From Pseudomonadota bacterium (GTDB lineage Bacteria > Pseudomonadota > Gammaproteobacteria > Burkholderiales > Burkholderiaceae_C), in the NCBI GenBank assembly GCA_963205115.1, contig CAUJHV010000034.1:1-64000 (forward strand): a stretch of DNA of 64,000 bases, read 5' to 3'. This document shows, piece by piece, positions 62,732-64,000 of the stretch. The notes under the pieces were generated by a model that was not told where the DNA came from, did no database searches, and was given only the letters and a program-made list of their open reading frames with translations. Positions within the stretch are counted from its first letter, which is position 1. Every line of letters starts with the position of its first letter. Made by a program: the position numbers and the translations under genes.

Positions 62732-63955
62732 TCAGCGGCTGACCGGATCGATATAGCTGCCCAGCGACTGGAAGCGCCCGCCCTTGAGCTCCATCAGCGC
62801 CACACCCGTCTGGCCGCGGCGGCTGTAGGGGCCGGCGGCCAGCGGCTGGAAGCTGATCTTCGGGCCGATCTTCTGGTCGAAGCCGCTGAGGCCTTCCATC
62901 GCCGCATACAGCTTGGCGCGTGTGGGTTCGGGGCCCGAACGGCGCAGGGCCTCGCTGAAGACCGCGGCGGCGGAATAGCCCATCAGCGCCAGCGACGAGG
63001 CCTTGCTGCCGGGGTACTTCTTGCCGTAGTCGGCCACGAAGCTCTTGATGGCGGGGTTGTCGCCGTCGATGGCGTCGTAGTAGCTGGCCACGTACAGCTT
63101 CACGGCCTTGCCTTCGAGCAGCTCGACGAACTTCGGGTCGTTCAGGCCGCCGGCGCCGAAGACCGTGGGGTTCCAGCCCAGCTTCTCGGCGGCCTTGAAG
63201 AAGCTCGCCGCCTGCTGGCCCAGGCCGTAGAGGATGACCACGTCGGGGTTCGACTCCTTCAGGCGGAAGACCTGCGAGGTCAGGTCCGTGGCCAGGCGCT
63301 CGAAGGTCTGCACCTCCACCGGCTTCAGGCCGTGCGTGGCCATGCGCTTCTCGGCCACGTCCAGCGCCGGCTTGCCCCAGGAATCGTTCTGGTAGAGCAC
63401 GGCGATGCGCTTGGCGTTCAGCGTCTTGACGGCATGGTCGATGTAGGCCGCGGCCTCGGTGGACTGCGGCGAGGGCAGCGCGAAGATCAGGTCGCGCGCA
63501 GGCGTGGAGACCGCGTCGGAGATCGACAGCGCGCCCACCATCGGCACCTTCTTCTCGGCCAGGTATTCATAAGCCGCCAGCACGGTGGGTGTGCCCAGCA
63601 CGCCCACCAGCGCCATCGCGTTGTCGCGCTCCACCAGCAGCTTGGCGTTGGCCACGGTCTTGGCGGGCTTGAATTCGTCGTCGTAGGTGACGAGCTTGAT
63701 CTTGCGGCCGTTCACGCCGCCGGCGGCATTGACACCCTCGAAGTAGACCGTCATGCCCTCTTCGATCGCCTTGCCCATGTAGGCCAGCGAGCCCGACAGC
63801 GCCACCGAGGTGCCCACCACCACCTCACCGCGCGAGATGCCTTCGGCCTTGTTCTCGTACTGCGCCAGCGCGGGCGCGGACCAGCCGGCCACCGCCGCTG
63901 CGGCCAGGGCCAGCGCGCTGCGCCGGGTCGTGATCATCGTCTTCGAAATCGTCAT
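62732..63955 (-). CDS. LivK-type branched-chain amino-acid ABC transporter substrate-binding protein
   Basis: 407 residues from the ATG at 63955, which AAGGAG precedes by 6 nt (an earlier in-frame start at 63982 is possible). A Tat-like signal TTRRSALALAAAAVAGW ends at ALA/QYENK. The periplasmic-binding-protein fold is seen in GEVVVGTSVALSGSLAYMGK, DDEFKPAKTVANAKLLVERD, ALVGVLGTPTVLAAYEYLAEKKVP and a second lobe from KRIAVLYQND. The ligand of this large family is uncertain, as many members bind aromatic or aliphatic acids. Transporter partners are not in view. Confidence 0.9.
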   Translation of the reverse strand: MTISKTMITTRRSALALAAAAVAGWSAPALAQYENKAEGISRGEVVVGTSVALSGSLAYMGKAIEEGMTVYFEGVNAAGGVNGRKIKLVTYDDEFKPAKTVANAKLLVERDNAMALVGVLGTPTVLAAYEYLAEKKVPMVGALSISDAVSTPARDLIFALPSPQSTEAAAYIDHAVKTLNAKRIAVLYQNDSWGKPALDVAEKRMATHGLKPVEVQTFERLATDLTSQVFRLKESNPDVVILYGLGQQAASFFKAAEKLGWNPTVFGAGGLNDPKFVELLEGKAVKLYVASYYDAIDGDNPAIKSFVADYGKKYPGSKASSLALMGYSAAAVFSEALRRSGPEPTRAKLYAAMEGLSGFDQKIGPKISFQPLAAGPYSRRGQTGVALMELKGGRFQSLGSYIDPVSR

Positions 63956-64000
63956 CTCAGTCTCCTTCGGTCGGTCGTTCAAAACTCGTTCGTCACGCTT

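Overview
The window is GC-rich DNA from a betaproteobacterium of the order Burkholderiales, most like Comamonadaceae (Variovorax/Acidovorax-type). Pointers are a TrpB ending in the Comamonadaceae-type ADLSGADFY tail, an entericidin-type lipoprotein gene between leuC and leuD, a truA-fimV-asd-leuBDC neighbourhood, and a gntR/sdhCDAB-sdhE-gltA block divergent from mdh. The family-level assignment is an inference. I see no rRNA, tRNA, CRISPR, insertion sequence or phage gene. Genes are packed closely and no gene-free stretch exceeds about 260 bases.

Region 1 (1-11514) is biosynthetic and read leftward: leuC, the entericidin-like gene, leuD, leuB, asd, fimV, truA, trpF, trpB and the start of trpA. 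A DUF481-type outer-membrane protein gene, closed by its own terminator, precedes it. Region 2 (11767-14634) holds a transglutaminase-like protein and, divergent to it, a polytopic membrane protein with a TIR-like cytosolic tail. Region 3 (14687-23832) is a propionyl-CoA/methylmalonyl-CoA operon: mutase, GNAT-SnoaL fusion, MeaB, PccB, PccA and a VOC epimerase-like protein, with a divergent FadR-type regulator. The mutase reading frame is broken by one in-frame amber codon.

Region 4 (24011-34698) carries an alpha/beta-hydrolase-domain protein, a Bug-type solute receptor, a branched-chain 2-oxoacid dehydrogenase operon (E1alpha, E1beta, E2, no E3), a HicA-like orphan, a small cupin, an alpha/beta-hydrolase-LuxR fusion, a thioesterase and a sterol-desaturase-family protein.

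Region 5 (34766-42574) is the highlight. It is a selenoneine locus made of a SelD/SenC selenophosphate synthetase, SenB selenosugar synthase, SenA selenoneine synthase and EgtD histidine methyltransferase, next to a four-gene PhnD/C/E/E-type ABC transporter of the class proposed to import selenium oxyanions. Together these could take up selenium, activate it, make a selenosugar, make hercynine and join them to selenoneine. senA and senB start only 19 bp apart.

Region 6 (42625-46788) has a patatin-like lipoprotein, two YHS-domain lipoproteins, an ATP-grasp protein and an internally deleted relic of a cation-diffusion facilitator. Region 7 (46958-60524) is TCA-cycle and central metabolism: gltA, sdhE, sdhBADC, a HutC-type GntR regulator, mdh, gnd, a CitE-like lyase, a small periplasmic protein and acnB. 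A 14-bp palindrome upstream of acnB recurs in degenerate form between gntR and mdh and is a candidate operator. The right end has an SMP-30-like protein, a PrpB-like lyase and a branched-chain amino-acid-type binding protein.
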